Shown in pieces: positions 1 to 7,031 of a stretch of 11,384 bases of DNA. The DNA is from an uncultured Bacteroidota bacterium (GTDB lineage: Bacteria > Bacteroidota > Bacteroidia > UKL13-3). The position numbers were made by a program, and so were the translations under genes. Under the pieces are notes generated by a model. The model was not told the DNA's origin. It worked only from the letters and a program-made list of their open reading frames with translations, and ran no database searches. The stretch lies in NCBI GenBank assembly GCA_903888395.1, contig CAISTO010000447.1:1-11384 (forward strand), read 5' to 3'. How positions within the stretch are numbered: the stretch's first letter is position 1; every line of letters starts with the position of its first letter.

Positions 1-876
1 AAATTTCAAAATTTCAGAAACTGATTTAGAATGATTGCTCAATATTTTTTCAATAGCACCCAAGTGCAATGTTGGTTTAAAATCGATATAAACAATGGCT
101 TCGTTTTTCTCTTTTAGTTGTGTTCTAATTTTATTGCTTAAGGCATAAATGGCACCACCTTCCAAACCTAGTTTGGTAATTGTTAGTTCACCTTTTTTAG
201 TTAAACTTCCACAAGTAATGGCAATATTTTTTAAATATTGTCCTTCACAAGTTTCTATAAATTCAGCTGGCCACGCTATTTCAAAAGCGCAATTAGAAGC
301 TTGAAAAGGAATAGTTCTAACTCCTTTTTGGGTAAATAAAGGCAACCAAGTTCCATCAGAACCTGTAATTTTCCAACTTGCGCCTCCTAATGCAAATATA
401 GAAAAATCGGAATTAACAGCTATTTCAGAATTTTGATGATTGAACAATAATTCATTGTTTTCAGTCCAACCTAACCAAGCGTGTTGTGTTGCTATTTTAA
501 CTCCATTTTTTTCAACTAAAGCCAAAATAGCATTTAATACTTCAATGGGTTTGGTTTCTTTTAATGGAAAAACACGTTTGCTAGAACCTATATAAGTTTC
601 AATTCCAATGTCCCAAAACCAATTATTCAAATCGGTATTATTAAATGCTTGGAAATAAGGTTTTATAAAACTGGCAGGCGTATATCGTGCTAAAAAATCA
701 TTGCTATGTTCGGAGTGTGTTAAGTTTAATCCACCATCGCCAGCCACTAAAAACTTACGACCTAAAGTGAGGTTTTTTTCATAAATAGTTACATCGTAAA
801 GCTGCGTGTTTATCTGCGTTGCTAGCATTAATGCCGATGGACCACCACCAATTATTGCAATACTTTTTTTAGTCAT
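1..876 (-). CDS. TIGR03862-type NAD(P)/FAD-dependent flavoprotein (HI0933-like), 3' end missing
   Basis: The minus-strand frame is open from the ATG at 876 to the window edge: 292 codons without a stop, so the C-terminus is missing (relatives run to roughly 380-400 residues). The N-terminus is a Rossmann FAD-binding fold, hydrophobic strand then GGGPSA at residues 10-15 and an acidic E33 at the end of the second strand. A family-specific block around residues 40-56 contains VAGDGGLNLTHSE. Further HI0933-type signatures are GGASW (164-168) followed by GSDGTW, and FQASNCAFEIAW near 191-202. These match the PP_4765/TIGR03862 branch of HI0933-like flavoproteins. Its members are predicted cytosolic oxidoreductases whose substrates I do not know. 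It begins 11 bases after the stop of the MOSC gene, so the two are almost certainly co-transcribed. There is no Shine-Dalgarno; the leader is A/T-rich. Family assignment is firm, biochemical role open. Confidence 0.88.
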   Translation of the reverse strand, partial: MTKKSIAIIGGGPSALMLATQINTQLYDVTIYEKNLTLGRKFLVAGDGGLNLTHSEHSNDFLARYTPASFIKPYFQAFNNTDLNNWFWDIGIETYIGSSKRVFPLKETKPIEVLNAILALVEKNGVKIATQHAWLGWTENNELLFNHQNSEIAVNSDFSIFALGGASWKITGSDGTWLPLFTQKGVRTIPFQASNCAFEIAWPAEFIETCEGQYLKNIAITCGSLTKKGELTITKLGLEGGAIYALSNKIRTQLKEKNEAIVYIDFKPTLHLGAIEKILSNHSKSVSEILKF

Positions 877-887
877 TTGTTATTTTA

Positions 888-1676
888 TTACAATAATTTC
901 AATTCATCATTTACTTGAACAAAACCATTGGTTTGCAAAGCAATTACATTTTTACCAAACATTACATTATTATTTACAGTTCGATAAGTGGCTAACGTTT
1001 TTAATGGTTCCGCACTAGTTATTCCTGTCGTTTGATTAATGGTAATCATGATACAACGAGAACATAATTTTACACCTTTAAATTGCATATTGTTAATGGA
1101 AAAATCTTCAAAATTATCTTCATCAAAAGCATTTCCGCCTCTAAAAACGATGTTTGGACGAAACCTGTTTATTGCTATTTTTTCTGCTAATTTATTGTTC
1201 AAATCATTCAACGATTCTTGTCCAATAATTAATACTGGAAAACCATCGCTAAAGCTAGTAATTTCATTATTTACCGAAAAACGGTCATCTATATTTCGTT
1301 TAGTTTCATTTGGCATGTAAAATAATTTACAAGTAAAATTCAACATTTTACTGAACCATTCTGAAGCTTTTTTGTATTCAATTGCTTTGCATTCATCATC
1401 CCAAACTTTTACCTTTTCAGTTCTTCCTTCTATTGAAAAAGGAATTTCAAAAGCTAGCTCATTTTTATATTGCACCGCAAAACCATTAACAAAAAGCTGA
1501 AGTTTAAATAATGCTAATTCGTTAAATTCTCGTTGCGATATGAACTGATTTTGTTCATTGCAAAGCATCCACCTTCGGTCGTATTGCAAGCCACGTTCTT
1601 CTATCTTGCTTTGGTTCAAAGCAATTCCACCCATTGATTTTATTGGATAAATAAATAGTTGAGAAACAAAATACAT
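888..1676 (-). CDS. MOSC-domain protein, mARC/YcbX-like molybdenum-cofactor enzyme
   Basis: A 262-residue protein with the two-part layout of the family. The N-terminal MOSC beta-barrel domain starts at once (YPIKSMGGIAL, residues 10-20, then RGLQYDRRWML). The C-terminal MOSC domain carries RFRPNIVFRGGNAFDED (171-187) and CSRC (205-208) followed by TTG. In human mARC1 the second cysteine of the same CSRC motif (C273) ligates molybdenum, so C208 is the expected Mo ligand here. Related enzymes (mARC, E. coli YcbX) reduce N-hydroxylated compounds and need an external electron donor; no ferredoxin-like domain is fused here, whereas E. coli YcbX has one. The gene is 23 bases downstream of the UPF0158 gene and 11 bases upstream of a flavoprotein gene, all on the minus strand. 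It could alternatively act as a sulfur carrier. Family certain, substrate unknown. Confidence 0.9.
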   Translation of the reverse strand: MYFVSQLFIYPIKSMGGIALNQSKIEERGLQYDRRWMLCNEQNQFISQREFNELALFKLQLFVNGFAVQYKNELAFEIPFSIEGRTEKVKVWDDECKAIEYKKASEWFSKMLNFTCKLFYMPNETKRNIDDRFSVNNEITSFSDGFPVLIIGQESLNDLNNKLAEKIAINRFRPNIVFRGGNAFDEDNFEDFSINNMQFKGVKLCSRCIMITINQTTGITSAEPLKTLATYRTVNNNVMFGKNVIALQTNGFVQVNDELKLL

Positions 1677-1699
1677 GTGGCGAAGATAGTAATCGAAAA

Positions 1700-2128
1700 C
1701 TATAAATTTCCTTCTTCCAATTGATGATTAATTAGCTGTTTCAACTTTTCAGTTCTAAAAGCAAACCAATCTTGTCTAAATTCAAATTCATTTTCAATTA
1801 CATAATTAAATTCCCTAAAAGGTTTCTTTTTATCTAATGCATTTAAAAGTTTATATTTTAGTTTATTCTCTTCATCTAATTGCGCCACAAAACTTTCCAT
1901 TATTTCAAACGATTGCCTTGATGTTGGAGGTTTTATTTCAATGTAATCAATAATATTATGTTCTAATTTTTCCAAATCTTCATCAAAGGCTTCTGTGTCC
2001 ATTCCGAAAAATTTATCCATATCTGGCACAGACAAAAGTTCTCCAGTTACTTTATGCAAATAGCAAAGAAATCCTACTTGGTGTTGGTCAACTATTTCTG
2101 TAATTTGTTCTGCTGTTAGTTGTTTCAT
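1700..2128 (-). CDS. UPF0158 family protein
   Basis: A 142-residue acidic soluble protein without signal peptide or membrane segment. The C-terminal part has the pattern I associate with UPF0158: LLNALDKKKPFREFNYVIE at about residues 94-112, a short gap, then WFAFR at 121-125 and a helical tail. The N-terminal half contains GFLCYLHKVTGELLSVPD, a strand-turn-strand typical of the same group. The biochemical function of the family is not established as far as I know. It is first in the minus-strand run with the MOSC and flavoprotein genes (23-base gap to the next). The leader holds a weak hairpin (arms 2137-2144 and 2158-2165) a few bases before the ATG, and there is no Shine-Dalgarno. A role related to its neighbours is only suggested by position. 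Confidence 0.8.
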   Translation of the reverse strand: MKQLTAEQITEIVDQHQVGFLCYLHKVTGELLSVPDMDKFFGMDTEAFDEDLEKLEHNIIDYIEIKPPTSRQSFEIMESFVAQLDEENKLKYKLLNALDKKKPFREFNYVIENEFEFRQDWFAFRTEKLKQLINHQLEEGNL

Positions 2129-2251
2129 TATTTTAAAAAATTACGTTTCGAAATTATGTAATTTTCCAATTGTTCAAACTGCTTTGCGCAGTTACAAACT
2201 TTATTTGCTTTTGTTAACGGGTAACACTGCTTAAAACTTACGAGAGTTTAT

Positions 2252-2533
2252 TTAACTTTCAAATAAATAAAGAAACATAAGAACAAAATGTAATATAAGC
2301 AAAATAAGCAATGTAATAAATGAAATGTTTCGAATAATTTTAGATTCTAAAACAACAATAATCAAAAATAAAATAATTTCTACTAGTAAAATCGGTAAGC
2401 TAAAATAAAAAATTGTAACATATGATGCTAAAAAATTTTCTTTTGGAGTATTTGCTATAATCAAAATTGGAATAATGGAAATTATAATGATTAAAATAGC
2501 TAGTATTTTCTTATTCAATTTTATTACATTCAT
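2252..2533 (-). CDS. small three-helix membrane protein, function unknown
   Basis: I do not recognise this 93-residue protein. After a short basic N-terminus (MNVIKLNKK) it has three strongly hydrophobic stretches at about residues 10-27, 40-63 and 70-90, rich in Ile and Leu, so it is predicted to be an integral inner-membrane protein. A short polar loop (NTPKEN) lies between the first two helices and a basic turn (ESKIIRN) between the second and third. The very high A/T content inflates Ile, Leu and Phe, and no catalytic motif is visible. It has a free-standing ATG and TAA and sits alone between a terminator at 2566-2591 and the UPF0158 gene 123 bases further on, so it may have its own promoter. 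Likely a real gene, but it could be a lineage-specific orphan. Confidence 0.6.
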   Translation of the reverse strand: MNVIKLNKKILAILIIIISIIPILIIANTPKENFLASYVTIFYFSLPILLVEIILFLIIVVLESKIIRNISFITLLILLILHFVLMFLYLFES

Positions 2534-2565
2534 AATTAATTCATCATTTAACGAAGATATCCATA

Positions 2566-2591
2566 AAAAACACGCCCTAAAGCGTGTTTTT
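2566..2591 (-). terminator. Intrinsic terminator downstream of UDP-xylose synthase
   Basis: A perfect 10-bp stem: arms AAAAACACGC (2566-2575) and GCGTGTTTTT (2582-2591) around a 6-base loop. Read on the minus strand it ends in a U-run and lies five bases past the stop of the UDP-glucuronate decarboxylase gene. The A-run on the other side makes it bidirectional in principle. It separates that gene from the small membrane protein gene. Confidence 0.85.
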
Positions 2592-2595
2592 AATA

Positions 2596-3573
2596 TTATT
2601 GAAATTTATGATATGCCGATTTTGTTAATTCATCTGGCGACAGTGATTTGAAATATTCATAGGTAATTTTCAAACCATCTTCCCTACTCACTTTTGGTTC
2701 CCAACCTAATATTTCCTTGGCTTTGGTAATATCTGGTTTGCGTTGTTTTGGATCGTCAGTAGGTAATGGTTTTGATACCAATTTTTGGCTAGTTCCAGTT
2801 AACTTTATAATTTCTTCACCAAATTCTTTGATGGTAATTTCGTTTGGATTTCCAATATTTACTGGTTGTGCATAATCGCTTAACAGCAATCTGTAAATTC
2901 CTTCTACTAAATCATCTACATAACAGAACGCACGGGTTTGTGAGCCATCACCAAACATGGTTAAATCTTCACCACGTAATGCTTGGCCTATAAATGCAGG
3001 TAAAACTCTACCATCATTTAGGCGCATACGCGGACCATAAGTATTAAAAATACGAACAATGCGAGTTTCTAATCCGTGGTAAGTATGATACGCCATAGTA
3101 ATGGCTTCTTGAAAACGTTTTGCTTCATCGTAAACCCCACGCGGCCCTACGGGATTAACATTTCCCCAATACTCTTCAGTTTGAGGATGTACCAATGGAT
3201 CGCCATATACTTCGGAAGTAGAAGCGATTAAAACCCTTGCACCTTTTTGTTTGGCTAAACCAAGACAATTATGAATTCCTAAGGAACCAACTTTTAAAGT
3301 TTGAATCGGAATTTTCAAATAATCAATTGGACTGGCAGGACTAGCAAAATGCAAAATATAATCTAGCTGGCCAGGCACATAAATGAATTTACTTACATCG
3401 TGGTGATAGAATTCAAAGTGTTCTAATTTAAACAAATGTTCAATATTTTTTAAATCACCGGTAATCAAATTATCCATACCAATTACATGGTAACCTTCTT
3501 TAATAAAACGATCGCATAAATGTGAACCTAAAAAGCCAGCAGCTCCTGTAATTAATACTCTTTTCTTATTCAT
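2596..3573 (-). CDS. uxs: UDP-glucuronate decarboxylase (UDP-xylose synthase), SDR family
   Basis: A 325-residue extended short-chain dehydrogenase/reductase. Predicted to convert UDP-glucuronate to UDP-xylose by NAD-dependent oxidation, decarboxylation and re-reduction in the cytosol. The Rossmann glycine motif GAAGFLG is at residues 10-16. The catalytic residues lie in the UXS-specific block TSEVYGDP (119-126; S120 and E121) and in YDEAK (Y148, K152). RIFNTYGPRM (174-183), DGRV (187-190) and QTRAF (212-216) complete the UXS pattern. The protein aligns by eye along its length with the catalytic domain of human UXS1, which separates it from UDP-glucose 4-epimerases and dTDP-glucose dehydratases. 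It lies downstream of ugd, which makes its substrate, but a terminator and a 24-bp dyad occupy the 100-base gap, so it may have its own promoter. The likely end use is xylose-containing surface polysaccharide, or 4-keto-pentose sugars. Confidence 0.93.
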   Translation of the reverse strand: MNKKRVLITGAAGFLGSHLCDRFIKEGYHVIGMDNLITGDLKNIEHLFKLEHFEFYHHDVSKFIYVPGQLDYILHFASPASPIDYLKIPIQTLKVGSLGIHNCLGLAKQKGARVLIASTSEVYGDPLVHPQTEEYWGNVNPVGPRGVYDEAKRFQEAITMAYHTYHGLETRIVRIFNTYGPRMRLNDGRVLPAFIGQALRGEDLTMFGDGSQTRAFCYVDDLVEGIYRLLLSDYAQPVNIGNPNEITIKEFGEEIIKLTGTSQKLVSKPLPTDDPKQRKPDITKAKEILGWEPKVSREDGLKITYEYFKSLSPDELTKSAYHKFQ

Positions 3574-3585
3574 TTTTAGTAGTTA

Positions 3586-3609
3586 TTTTTACAAAGTATT
3601 TTGTAAAAA
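3586..3609. promoter_or_regulatory. Perfect dyad in the leader of uxs, candidate operator
   Basis: Arms TTTTTACAAA (3586-3595) and TTTGTAAAAA (3600-3609) are perfect reverse complements around the 4-base centre GTAT. The dyad lies 13 bases upstream of the uxs ATG. It is followed on neither side by an uninterrupted U-run, and its stem is entirely A/T apart from one C-G pair. An operator or a leader hairpin is therefore more likely than a terminator. No regulator is identified. Confidence 0.45.
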
Positions 3610-3634
3610 ATACCTTGTAATTATTATATAAAAA

Positions 3635-3668
3635 AAACAAACCATTCGATTAAATGAATGGTTTGTTT
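3635..3668 (-). terminator. Intrinsic terminator downstream of ugd
   Basis: Perfect 13-bp arms, AAACAAACCATTC (3635-3647) and GAATGGTTTGTTT (3656-3668), around an 8-base loop. On the minus strand the stem runs into an unbroken U-tract (the A-run at 3630-3637). It begins just beyond the ugd stop. It should end ugd transcripts or attenuate read-through into uxs. Confidence 0.85.
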
Positions 3669-3673
3669 ATAAA

Positions 3674-4996
3674 TTATTTAGTTTTTACACCAATACAATA
3701 ATAGTCGAAACCTAATTCTTGCATTTCAGTAATATCATATATGTTTCTGCCATCAAAAATAGCATTACCACGCATTAATTTTTTTACCACTTGAAAATCT
3801 GGTGAACGGAAATCGGGCCATTCAGTAACAATTAGTAAAGCATCGGCATCTATTAAAGCATTATTTTCATTTTTAGTAAATTCAATTTGTTCTCCTAAAA
3901 TGTGTTTAGCTTCTTTCATGGCAATTGGATCGTAAGCTTTTACATTAGCGCCAGCAGCTAATAATTTTTCAATGATTACTAAGGATGGCGCCTCACGCAT
4001 GTCATCAGTTTTTGGTTTAAATGAAAGTCCCCACATAGCAAAATTCTTGCCTTTAATATTGCCATCAAAATGTTTCATTATTTTATTAAATAAAACCGAT
4101 TTCTGTGCATCATTTACAGCTTCTACTGATTCTAAAATTCTCATGGTATAACCATTGTCTTTAGCAGTTTTTATTAATGCTTTCACATCTTTTGGAAAAC
4201 AACTTCCACCATATCCAATTCCTGGATAAATGAATTTATTTCCAATACGTCCATCGCTACCAATTCCTTTACGAACCATATTTACATCGGCACCCATAAT
4301 TTCACAAAGATTTGCAATGTCGTTCATAAAACTAATTTTTGTAGCAAGCATACTGTTTGCAGCATATTTTGTCATTTCAGCGCTAGGTACATCCATGAAA
4401 ATAATTGGATGACCATTTAGTAAAAATGGTTTATATAATTTACGCATCATGTCTTCAGCTTGTTTGCTTTCCACACCAATTACAATTCTATCTGGTTTCA
4501 AGAAATCGTCAATGGCCGCGCCTTCCTTTAAAAATTCAGGATTAGAAGCTACCGCAAAATTAAGTTCTGAATTACGCTTTATTAATTCACCTTGAACAGC
4601 ATTTTTAACTTTTTCGGCTGTTCCTACAGGCACTGTACTTTTGGTAACTACAACACAAAACTCATCAATATTTTGACCTATTTCACGAGCAACTGCCAAT
4701 ACATATTTTAAATCGGCACTACCGTCTTCACCGGGAGGAGTACCCACAGCAATAAAAGCTACTTCGCATCCTTTAATACTTTCGGCTAAATTAGTGCTAA
4801 ATTTAATGCGTTCTTTTTCCATATTGCGCAGCACCATTTCCTCTAAACCAGGTTCATATATAGGCATGATGCCTTTCTTTAAGTTGTCAATTTTTTTTTG
4901 ATCTACATCAATACAAACAACTTCTATTCCTACTTCTGCAAAACAAGTTCCTGTAACTAATCCCACATAACCTGTTCCTATCACTGCTATTTTCAT
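3674..4996 (-). CDS. ugd: UDP-glucose 6-dehydrogenase
   Basis: A 440-residue UDP-glucose/GDP-mannose dehydrogenase. It oxidises UDP-glucose twice with 2 NAD+ to give UDP-glucuronate in the cytosol. The N-terminal NAD-binding motif GTGYVGLVTG is at residues 7-16, and YEPGLEE and VGTPPGEDGSAD follow. STVPVGT (120-126), NPEFLKEG (152-159, with E156) and K210 in AEMTKYAAN line the active site. The catalytic thiol is C266 in GYGGSCFPKD (261-270). The C-terminal UDP-binding domain has GLSFKPKTDDMREAPS (323-338). Length and motif order are those of the bacterial single-chain enzymes; GDP-mannose dehydrogenase is less likely given the partner gene. The product is the substrate of the uxs gene 100 bases downstream. 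The gene is divergent from ettA, with 202 bases between them that hold a 21-bp perfect palindrome and a possible promoter. Confidence 0.96.
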   Translation of the reverse strand: MKIAVIGTGYVGLVTGTCFAEVGIEVVCIDVDQKKIDNLKKGIMPIYEPGLEEMVLRNMEKERIKFSTNLAESIKGCEVAFIAVGTPPGEDGSADLKYVLAVAREIGQNIDEFCVVVTKSTVPVGTAEKVKNAVQGELIKRNSELNFAVASNPEFLKEGAAIDDFLKPDRIVIGVESKQAEDMMRKLYKPFLLNGHPIIFMDVPSAEMTKYAANSMLATKISFMNDIANLCEIMGADVNMVRKGIGSDGRIGNKFIYPGIGYGGSCFPKDVKALIKTAKDNGYTMRILESVEAVNDAQKSVLFNKIMKHFDGNIKGKNFAMWGLSFKPKTDDMREAPSLVIIEKLLAAGANVKAYDPIAMKEAKHILGEQIEFTKNENNALIDADALLIVTEWPDFRSPDFQVVKKLMRGNAIFDGRNIYDITEMQELGFDYYCIGVKTK

Positions 4997-5027
4997 ATAT
5001 TAAATAAATTTCGCTAATTTTTTATCA

Positions 5028-5059
5028 GAAATATAATTCACTTCTAAATCAAAAATCAA
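5028..5059 (-). promoter_or_regulatory. Possible Bacteroidota-type promoter of ugd
   Basis: On the minus strand a TTG (complement of 5057-5059) is followed after 21 bases by TATATTTC (complement of 5028-5035), one mismatch from the TAnnTTTG -7 element of the phylum, with spacing near the expected 19-21 bases. It lies about 30 bases upstream of the ugd ATG. In A/T-rich DNA such matches occur by chance, so this is tentative. Confidence 0.35.
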
Positions 5060-5073
5060 TTTTAACTGCAAAT

Positions 5074-5094
5074 AAAACAATATTATATTGTTTT
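5074..5094. promoter_or_regulatory. 21-bp perfect palindrome between ugd and ettA, candidate operator
   Basis: Arms AAAACAATAT (5074-5083) and ATATTGTTTT (5085-5094) are exact reverse complements around a single T. The site lies about 15 bases upstream of the possible ugd promoter and some 75 bases upstream of the ettA -7 element, so a dimeric regulator bound here could act on either. The odd-centred, A/T-rich, non-U-tailed form argues against a terminator. Confidence 0.45.
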
Positions 5095-5167
5095 TACTAC
5101 TCTTTGTAAAGAAATTAAAGAGAAATAAAAACCATAAAATTCGGCCAAAACCATAAAATAAAACTTA

Positions 5168-5175
5168 TATATTTG
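5168..5175 (+). promoter_or_regulatory. -7 element of the ettA promoter
   Basis: TATATTTG matches TAnnTTTG exactly, 23 bases before the ettA ATG, which would give a very short leader. No good TTG lies at the -33 position. A 13-base direct repeat (5128-5140 and 5147-5159) occupies that area instead. Confidence 0.5.
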
Positions 5176-5198
5176 CCACCCTTAAATAATAAATTATT

Positions 5199-6872
5199 AT
5201 GGCAGACAATAAAATTATATTTTCAATGGCAGGGGTAAGTAAAACTTTCCCACCCCAAAAGCAGGTTTTAAAAAACATTTACCTTTCTTTTTACTATGGT
5301 GCTAAAATTGGTGTATTAGGTTTAAATGGCTCCGGCAAATCAAGTTTATTAAAGATTATTGCTGGCATTGATAAAAGTTTTCAAGGTGAAGTTGTATTCG
5401 ATAAAGATTACAAAATTGGGTTTTTAGAACAAGAGCCTAATTTAGACGAAACTAAAACTGTAGTAGAATGCGTAAAAGAAGGCGTAAAACACATTACTGA
5501 TTTATTAGAAGAGTTTGAAAACATCAATAACAATTTAGCTGATCCAAATTTGGATGGTGATGCTATGATGAAAATTTTGGACCGACAAGCAGTGGTAATG
5601 GAATTGTTAGACCAAAACGATGCTTGGGAATTGGATAATAAATTAGAACAAGCCATGGATGCGTTGCGTTGCCCTGAGCCAGACCAAATGGTGAAAGTTT
5701 TATCGGGTGGTGAACGCAGACGTGTAGCCTTGTGCCGTTTATTATTAAGTAATCCTGATATTTTATTGTTAGATGAACCTACCAATCACTTAGATGCGGA
5801 AAGTGTAGATTGGCTAGAACAATATTTAAAAACTTTCCCTGGAACTGTAATAGCTGTTACCCACGATAGGTATTTCTTAGATAACGTAGCTGGTTGGATT
5901 TTAGAACTAGATCGTGGCGAAGGAATTCCTTGGAAAGGAAATTACAGTAGTTGGTTAGAACAAAAAGCCAACAGATTAAAAGCGGAAGAAAAAGCGGAAG
6001 GCAAACGCGCTAAAGCTTTAGAACGTGAATTAGATTGGGTTCGCCAAGGCGCAAAAGGTAGACAAACTAAGCAAAAAGCTCGTTTGAATGCTTATGACAG
6101 AATGATGGGTGAAGATCAAAAAGAAAAAGAACAAACTTTGGAATTATTTATTCCACCAGGACCTCGTTTGGGCGATGTGGTAATAGAAGCGCAAGGGGTA
6201 AGCAAATCGTATGGCAATAAATTATTGTACGAAAACTTAAACTTTAGTTTACCAAAAGGAGGTATTGTTGGAATTATTGGTCCAAATGGTGTGGGTAAAA
6301 CTACCTTATTCAGAATGATGATGGGCTTGGAGCAACCTGATAGCGGAACTTTTAGAGTAGGTGAAACCGTTAAAACTGCTTATGTAGATCAAAGTCATAA
6401 AGATTTACTACCTGATAAAACGGTTTATGAAGTAATAAGTGGAGGAACTGATACCATTATGGTTGGAACCCAACAATTAAATGCCAGGGCTTATGTTTCT
6501 AAATTTAATTTTGGTGGAAGCGATCAAGGTAAAAAAGTAAGTGTACTTTCAGGCGGAGAACGTAATCGCGTGCATTTAGCCATTACTTTAAAAGAAGGTG
6601 GAAACGTACTTTTATTAGATGAGCCAACCAATGATATAGACGTAAATACGTTACGTGCATTAGAAGAAGCCATAGAAAACTTTGCAGGTTGTGCCGTTGT
6701 AATTTCCCATGATAGGTGGTTTATAAATCGCATTGCAACGCATATACTAGCATTTGAAGGAAACTCGCAAGTTTATTTCTTTGAAGGCGATTATAGCGCT
6801 TATGAAGAAAATAAAAAACAGCGTTTAGGCGACTCAGCTCCGCATAGAGTAAGGTTTAAGAATATTAATTAG
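5199..6872 (+). CDS. ettA: Energy-dependent translational throttle protein EttA (ABC-F ATPase)
   Basis: A 557-residue soluble twin ATP-binding-cassette protein without membrane domain. EttA binds the ribosomal E site and gates entry into elongation according to ATP/ADP level. Cassette 1 has Walker A GLNGSGKSS (41-49), signature LSGGE (168-172) and Walker B LLLLDEP with catalytic E193. Cassette 2 has Walker A GPNGVGKTT (361-369), LSGGE (450-454) and Walker B LLLDEP with E475. The EttA-specific linker is clear: NVAGWILELDRGEGIPW (229-245), NYSSWLEQK, then DWVRQGAKGRQTKQKAR (279-295) and LFIPPGPRLGD (316-326), nearly the E. coli wording. The arm insert inside cassette 1 (about 95-140) is present. 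Length equals the E. coli protein (555) within two residues, and both glutamates are intact, so it should be active. It stands as a single gene with its own promoter. Other ABC-F types (Uup, YbiT) lack this linker text. Confidence 0.96.
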   Translation: MADNKIIFSMAGVSKTFPPQKQVLKNIYLSFYYGAKIGVLGLNGSGKSSLLKIIAGIDKSFQGEVVFDKDYKIGFLEQEPNLDETKTVVECVKEGVKHITDLLEEFENINNNLADPNLDGDAMMKILDRQAVVMELLDQNDAWELDNKLEQAMDALRCPEPDQMVKVLSGGERRRVALCRLLLSNPDILLLDEPTNHLDAESVDWLEQYLKTFPGTVIAVTHDRYFLDNVAGWILELDRGEGIPWKGNYSSWLEQKANRLKAEEKAEGKRAKALERELDWVRQGAKGRQTKQKARLNAYDRMMGEDQKEKEQTLELFIPPGPRLGDVVIEAQGVSKSYGNKLLYENLNFSLPKGGIVGIIGPNGVGKTTLFRMMMGLEQPDSGTFRVGETVKTAYVDQSHKDLLPDKTVYEVISGGTDTIMVGTQQLNARAYVSKFNFGGSDQGKKVSVLSGGERNRVHLAITLKEGGNVLLLDEPTNDIDVNTLRALEEAIENFAGCAVVISHDRWFINRIATHILAFEGNSQVYFFEGDYSAYEENKKQRLGDSAPHRVRFKNIN

Positions 6873-6876
6873 TTCC

Positions 6877-6917
6877 GTTGACTAAAGTCTACCGATTGCT
6901 ATCGCATATAAGTCAAC
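6877..6917. repeat. Branched hairpin block just after ettA (outer left module of the mirrored repeat)
   Basis: An outer stem GTTGACT (6877-6883) with AGTCAAC (6911-6917) encloses an inner hairpin CGAT-TGCT-ATCG (6893-6904). An alternative hairpin GACT-AA-AGTC lies at 6880-6889. It could act as a weak terminator for ettA since a T-rich stretch follows at 6928-6940. Its 6892-6917 part matches the reverse complement of 7176-7201 at 19 of 26 positions. Confidence 0.55.
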
Positions 6918-6959
6918 TTAAACTATAGATTTTTCTTTTAAACAGTTATAAAAATTAGA

Positions 6960-7005
6960 GTTCCGAAGGAACGATATATTTATAGCAACGGGTTTTAACC
7001 CGTTG
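6960..7005 (-). repeat. REP-like two-hairpin module, left copy
   Basis: A short hairpin GTTCC-GAA-GGAAC (6960-6972), a 13-base A/T spacer, then a longer hairpin with arms CAACGGGTT (6986-6994) and AACCCGTTG (6997-7005). Read on the minus strand the order is long hairpin, CTATAAATAT-type spacer, short three-base-loop hairpin. The module at 7109-7155 has the same order and a similar spacer on the plus strand. This is typical of dispersed palindromic units, though only two copies are seen here. Confidence 0.6.
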
Positions 7006-7031
7006 AAAAAATGAACACAGACTATTTATAT

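Noticed and set aside
806..1320. Plus-strand open frames overlapping the flavoprotein and MOSC genes
   Set aside because: Both lie opposite strongly supported family proteins and encode low-complexity sequence without motifs.
2137..2193. Two small hairpins (2137-2165 and AACTGC/GCAGTT at 2177-2193) upstream of the UPF0158 gene
   Set aside because: Neither has a U-tract on the minus strand and stems are short; I could not support a terminator or riboswitch call.
5408..5785. 125-codon open frame on the minus strand inside ettA
   Set aside because: It lies fully antisense to a clear ABC-F gene and its Ser/Asn-rich product shows no domain; it is a shadow of the coding strand.
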